Positions 12,681 to 13,786 of a DNA stretch of 13,786 nucleotides are shown in pieces (the first letter of the stretch is position 1; the number at the start of each line of letters is the position of its first letter). The stretch covers positions 1 to 13,786 of the forward strand of contig CALBSG010000028.1 in assembly GCA_937927675.1 (NCBI GenBank), given 5' to 3'. The notes below the pieces were generated by a model that saw nothing but the letters and a program-made list of their open reading frames with translations, ran no database searches and was not told where the DNA came from. The DNA comes from an uncultured Paracoccaceae bacterium. Lineage in GTDB: Bacteria > Pseudomonadota > Alphaproteobacteria > Rhodobacterales > Rhodobacteraceae. The position numbers and the translations under genes are program-made.

Positions 12681-13529
12681 TTAACGCGGGGCGGCAAGAC
12701 CCAGTATCTGCCGCGCCTGCCGCCAATCTGCAACCGGGCGTTCGTATTTCTGGCACAGGTCCACCACACGGGCGACAAGGGCGGCGTTGGAGGGCGCAAG
12801 GCGGTCGCGGTCAAGCCGGACGTTATCTTCCAGCCCCGTGCGGGCATGGCCGCCCGAGGATACCGACCAATCGTTCAAAATGATCTGCGCCGGGCCGATA
12901 CCAGCGGCACACCACGGCGCATCTTTTCCGAACAACCGTTCAACGGTGCGGATGTAATAGTCGAACACATCGCGGTCGGCCGGCATGGCGTTTTTCACAC
13001 CCATGACGAATTGCACATAAGGCGTGCCGGCAAGCTGGCCCTTCTGCTGCATCTCTTTGGCTTTCAGAATATGCGACAGGTCGAACGCCTCGACCTCGGG
13101 CTTTACCCCATAGTTCAGCATTTCCGAGGCCAGCCAATCCACCAGATCGGGTGGGTTTTCATAAACGCGCGTCGGGAAATTGTTGGACCCCACGGAAAGG
13201 CTGGCCATGTCCGGGCGCAGGGAGAGCATGCCGCCGCGCGCTTGGCCCGCGCCTGACCGCCCGCCGGTGGACAGCTGGACGATCATGCCGGGGCAATGCT
13301 TTTCCAAGCCTTCCTTCAGGCGGGCGAAGCGTTCGGGGTCTGAGGTCGGTTTGCCCTCATCATCGCGGACATGGCAATGGGCGATGGTGGCCCCGGCCTC
13401 GAACGCCTCATGCGTGCTTTCCACTTGTTCGGAAACGGTGATCGGCACGGCGGGGTTGTTTGCCTTGGTGGGCAATGAACCGGTAATCGCCACGCAGATG
13501 ATGCAGGGTTTGCCTTTGACATCGGTCAT
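12681..13529 (-). CDS. Beta-keto acid cleavage enzyme (BKACE/DUF849 family), likely for beta-ketoadipate
   Basis: A 282-residue TIM-barrel zinc enzyme of the family typified by 3-keto-5-aminohexanoate cleavage enzyme, which reacts a beta-keto acid with acetyl-CoA to give acetoacetate and a new CoA ester. Visible landmarks are VAITGSLPTKANNPAVPIT at the start, the zinc pair His51/His53 in AHCHVRDDEGKPTSDPERF, QLSTGGRSG, EVEAFDLSH, FVMGVKNAMP, and SSGGHARTGLEDN with Glu234 as the likely third zinc ligand. It lies 2 bases after pcaG and 9 bases before pcaB, tightly inside the protocatechuate operon. That argues for beta-ketoadipate as substrate, yielding succinyl-CoA plus acetoacetate. To my memory a BKACE subgroup with this activity has been described. 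The family call is firm and the substrate is inferred. Confidence 0.87.
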   Translation of the reverse strand: MTDVKGKPCIICVAITGSLPTKANNPAVPITVSEQVESTHEAFEAGATIAHCHVRDDEGKPTSDPERFARLKEGLEKHCPGMIVQLSTGGRSGAGQARGGMLSLRPDMASLSVGSNNFPTRVYENPPDLVDWLASEMLNYGVKPEVEAFDLSHILKAKEMQQKGQLAGTPYVQFVMGVKNAMPADRDVFDYYIRTVERLFGKDAPWCAAGIGPAQIILNDWSVSSGGHARTGLEDNVRLDRDRLAPSNAALVARVVDLCQKYERPVADWRQARQILGLAAPR

Positions 13530-13531
13530 TT

Positions 13532-13786
13532 TCAGATATCCATAAACACGGTTTCGCCGTCGCCCTGCAGGCGGATGTCGAAGCGGTAGTGGCCGGGGGC
13601 AACTTTGCGGGCCAGCAGCGTTTCGCGGCGATGGACCTGTTCGATGAGGTTCATCACTGGGTCGGCGGCGTTGTCCTCATCTTCGAAATACATCCGGGTG
13701 TTGAGCCCGATGTTGATGCCGCGCGCCACGATCCACAGGTTGAGGTGCGGGGCCATTTGGCGACCATTGCGGCCCATGACCGGGCC
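13532..13786 (-). CDS. pcaG: Protocatechuate 3,4-dioxygenase alpha subunit, C-terminal part (runs off right edge)
   Basis: The last 84 residues of PcaG, the non-iron-bearing subunit of the ring-cleaving dioxygenase that turns protocatechuate into 3-carboxymuconate. The frame is open to the window edge. It shows APHLNLWIVARGINIGLNTRMYFEDE, NAADPVMNLIEQ, and the C-terminal beta-strand FDIRLQGDGETVFMDI, all characteristic of PcaG. An internal ATG at 13777 is not the start, because GPV precedes it in frame and the conserved fold needs over 100 further N-terminal residues. The stop is two bases before the BKACE start. pcaH and possibly pcaC/pcaD would be expected further right. Confidence 0.93.
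   Translation of the reverse strand, partial: GPVMGRNGRQMAPHLNLWIVARGINIGLNTRMYFEDEDNAADPVMNLIEQVHRRETLLARKVAPGHYRFDIRLQGDGETVFMDI

Noticed and set aside
12342..13256. 304-codon plus-strand open frame opposite pcaB and BKACE
   Set aside because: It is antisense to two conserved genes in an operon and has no motif or ribosome site of its own.

Overview
The window looks like a GC-rich alphaproteobacterial chromosome, most likely Rhodobacteraceae (Rhodobacter, Paracoccus or roseobacter relatives). The main reasons are a recognisable rpoE-chrR singlet-oxygen locus with its divergent FAD-oxidoreductase/DUF1365 operon, an rbfA/phosphodiester-glycosidase/truB block divergent from dapB, a tiny SDHAF4-type gene beside rsmB, and a pca operon carrying a BKACE gene. 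Gene density is very high. No gap between genes exceeds about 120 bases, and several neighbours overlap by 4 to 31 bases. I see no tRNA, rRNA, CRISPR array or insertion sequence.

Layout, left to right. 1-2204 (minus): rbfA, a secreted NAGPA/DUF2233 protein, and truB, which read as one translationally coupled operon. The truB frame does not stop at its normal C-terminus. It runs in frame into the ATP-binding start of a phage-type DEAD/SNF2 helicase and off the left edge. 2293-3102 (plus): dapB. 3127-3300 (minus): a 57-residue SDHAF4-like protein. 3365-4612 (plus): rsmB. 4609-7378 (minus): a three-gene operon of FAD-dependent oxidoreductase, DUF1365 protein and short-chain dehydrogenase, linked by 4-base start/stop overlaps. 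7479-8760 (plus): rpoE (ECF sigma factor) and chrR (zinc anti-sigma factor). 8798-9250 (minus): rnhA. 9370-11373 (plus): fadH. 11343-13786 (minus): pcaG (partial), BKACE and pcaB.

How the genes work together. ChrR should hold RpoE inactive until singlet oxygen is present. Free RpoE should then fire both members of a divergent promoter pair at 7406-7474. One promoter drives rpoE-chrR (autoregulation) and the other drives the lipid-modification operon. The two -35 elements sit inside a perfect 13-base inverted repeat. The right-hand operon belongs to protocatechuate breakdown. Its BKACE gene lies where an enzyme able to cleave beta-ketoadipate with acetyl-CoA would make sense.

The strongest anomalies are the TruB-helicase in-frame fusion at the left edge, the palindromic divergent sigma-E promoter pair with a near-leaderless rpoE start, and the BKACE gene embedded between pcaG and pcaB.
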